From assembly GCA_903864275.1 (NCBI GenBank), contig CAIPFE010000009.1:1-64000 (forward strand): 64,000 nt of DNA, in the 5' to 3' direction. The position numbers and the translations under genes were made by a program. Under the pieces are notes generated by a model. That model had not been told where the DNA came from, did not search any database, and worked only from the letters and a program-made list of their open reading frames with translations. The DNA comes from an uncultured Mucilaginibacter sp. GTDB lineage: Bacteria; Bacteroidota; Bacteroidia; Sphingobacteriales; Sphingobacteriaceae. Shown here piece by piece: positions 63,135-64,000 of the stretch (position 1 is its first letter; each line of letters begins with the position of its first letter).

Positions 63135-64000
63135 GATTTGAATTATGATGACAGTTTATAATAAACTCCTCGTACTGGTCAACTATTTTTTCCCAGTTAA
63201 ACTGATATTTTATTTTATGAAGATTATTGCTCACCATAACCTTCTCGGTTTCCTTTCGCTGAACCGTTTCAACAATGTTGCGGACCTCGTTTGCATTTGA
63301 AAAATAGAAAGCATCAGTGTTCAATACCGATTTATTGAACGGGTTATTGTGTGCCGCAATTAATGCCTCGCTTGCCATAGCCTCTAATAATGACGGATTA
63401 GTGCCCCCCACGCTGTGCCCATGAAAATACACGTATGAGTTATTTTGCAATGCCCGCACTTTGCCCGTTTCAAAAATCGACCCTTTAAACTCGATGCGTT
63501 CGTCGTTTTTAAATTTGTGGGTAATAAATTTTCCAAACCTGTTGCCTGTATCTCCCAATACCTTAAACTTTTTTGGCGAGTTGCTGTTGTTGAAACCTTC
63601 GAGGATAGTTTCAATGTTATTTTCAGGCTCCATGCGGGCCATCAATAAAAAGTAATCTTCCTTAATCGCATCGCTGTTATCCACCTGTTCACGTTCCTCT
63701 TCCGAAAACAGGTCGGCCCCGTATGGGATATATTTACTGTTGATGTTGTATTTTTCGCCCAGGTATGATTTGATAATCAGTGAGTCGGAAATATAGAACT
63801 GGCTATATTTTACCGCGAGTTTTTCAGCATATTTTAAAAACTGCTGTACATTTTTTGAGTACTTTGATCTTTTCCATTCCAGCCCGTCCATATTGGTGAT
63901 AATGGTGCTTTTTGCCGGGTAAAGCTTCCCCCAAATGGAGCTGCTGGTATAGCCCATCATTAAAACCACATCAAATTTTCTTTTTCTTGCATCCATCAGG
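63106..64000 (-). CDS. DUF1972-type glycosyltransferase (5' end outside window)
   Basis: The C-terminal part (about 298 residues visible) of a GT4-like glycosyltransferase. TNMDGLEWKRSKYSKNVQQFLKYAEKLAVKYSQFYISDSLIIKSY is the signature of the DUF1972/rhamnosyltransferase group, followed by the GT-B donor domain with FHGHSVGGTNPSLLEAMASEALIAAHN (the glutamate-containing donor-sugar motif). Its N-terminus continues past the window edge; the ATG at 63996 is internal. It overlaps the O-antigen ligase gene by 29 bases, so the two are cotranscribed in a polysaccharide locus that continues outside the window. Confidence 0.85.
   Translation of the reverse strand, partial: LMDARKRKFDVVLMMGYTSSSIWGKLYPAKSTIITNMDGLEWKRSKYSKNVQQFLKYAEKLAVKYSQFYISDSLIIKSYLGEKYNINSKYIPYGADLFSEEEREQVDNSDAIKEDYFLLMARMEPENNIETILEGFNNSNSPKKFKVLGDTGNRFGKFITHKFKNDERIEFKGSIFETGKVRALQNNSYVYFHGHSVGGTNPSLLEAMASEALIAAHNNPFNKSVLNTDAFYFSNANEVRNIVETVQRKETEKVMVSNNLHKIKYQFNWEKIVDQYEEFIINCHHNSNHERVVSNKG

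Noticed and set aside
1..64000. CRISPR arrays, tRNA or rRNA genes
   Set aside because: No regular spaced repeats of CRISPR type and no tRNA- or rRNA-like sequence were seen in the intergenic regions by reading; a tRNAscan or Infernal run would be decisive.

Overview
The window reads as the chromosome of a Bacteroidota bacterium, most likely of the family Sphingobacteriaceae (a Mucilaginibacter- or Pedobacter-like organism; the genus is inference). Supporting signs are FecI/FecR/TonB-receptor regulation with an STN domain, large two-domain FtsX permeases, LytTR regulation paired with LytS-type kinases, DUF6090, DUF2911 and DUF7935 proteins, start sites without Shine-Dalgarno sequences, and promoter -7 boxes of the type TAnnTTTG. 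No rRNA, tRNA, CRISPR array, phage or intact insertion sequence was found.

Layout. 0.2-12 kb: an outer-membrane barrel protein, a serine hydrolase, a DUF6090 protein, an SDR enzyme, a DUF2911 protein, hemH, ispH, a membrane glycosyltransferase, a collagen-like lipoprotein and Kdo transferase waaA. 12.1-17.3 kb: a tight sugar-nucleotide operon (UDP-glucose dehydrogenase, UDP-glucuronate decarboxylase, galE, rfbB, CpsB-type phosphatase). 17.5-20.3 kb: a MacB-like permease, then an AT-rich stretch with two small membrane proteins and two kinds of repeat. 20.3-23.5 kb: an ECF sigma / zinc-finger anti-sigma / two DUF4097 proteins operon ending in a clear terminator. 23.5-33.5 kb: a FecI sigma factor separated from its FecR and TonB receptor by a permease, a small secreted protein and a serine hydrolase, with a 52-bp duplication of the fecR start marking a junction. 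33.5-49.5 kb: housekeeping genes (IscA-type protein, methylmalonyl-CoA mutase subunit, dnaA, a LytS/LytTR pair, an esterase, radA, RNase G, a 29-residue AURKAIP1/COX24-type protein, a TPR protein, HU, mutY, an ArsB-like permease). 49.5-64 kb: an accessory locus with two B12-binding-type radical SAM enzymes, a radical SAM/SPASM enzyme, three SAM methyltransferases, an amidohydrolase, a flavin-reductase-like protein, a PMT-type membrane glycosyltransferase, a nucleotidyltransferase, an O-antigen ligase and a glycosyltransferase cut by the window edge.

How the parts work together. waaA, the sugar-nucleotide operon and the last 14 kb all point to cell-surface polysaccharide or glycolipid synthesis. 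The 49.5-60.6 kb cluster is the best candidate for an undescribed system: it has the enzyme set for radical C-methylation or another radical modification of a membrane-linked or glycosylated product, and its first plus-strand gene is preceded by a strong two-tier RNA hairpin.

A second theme is short palindromic intergenic repeats. Several families are present, and three coding sequences (waaA, radA and the O-antigen ligase) appear to carry such repeats in frame, adding peptide segments not expected in these families. A REP-type doublet also supplies the stop codon of a LytTR regulator gene.
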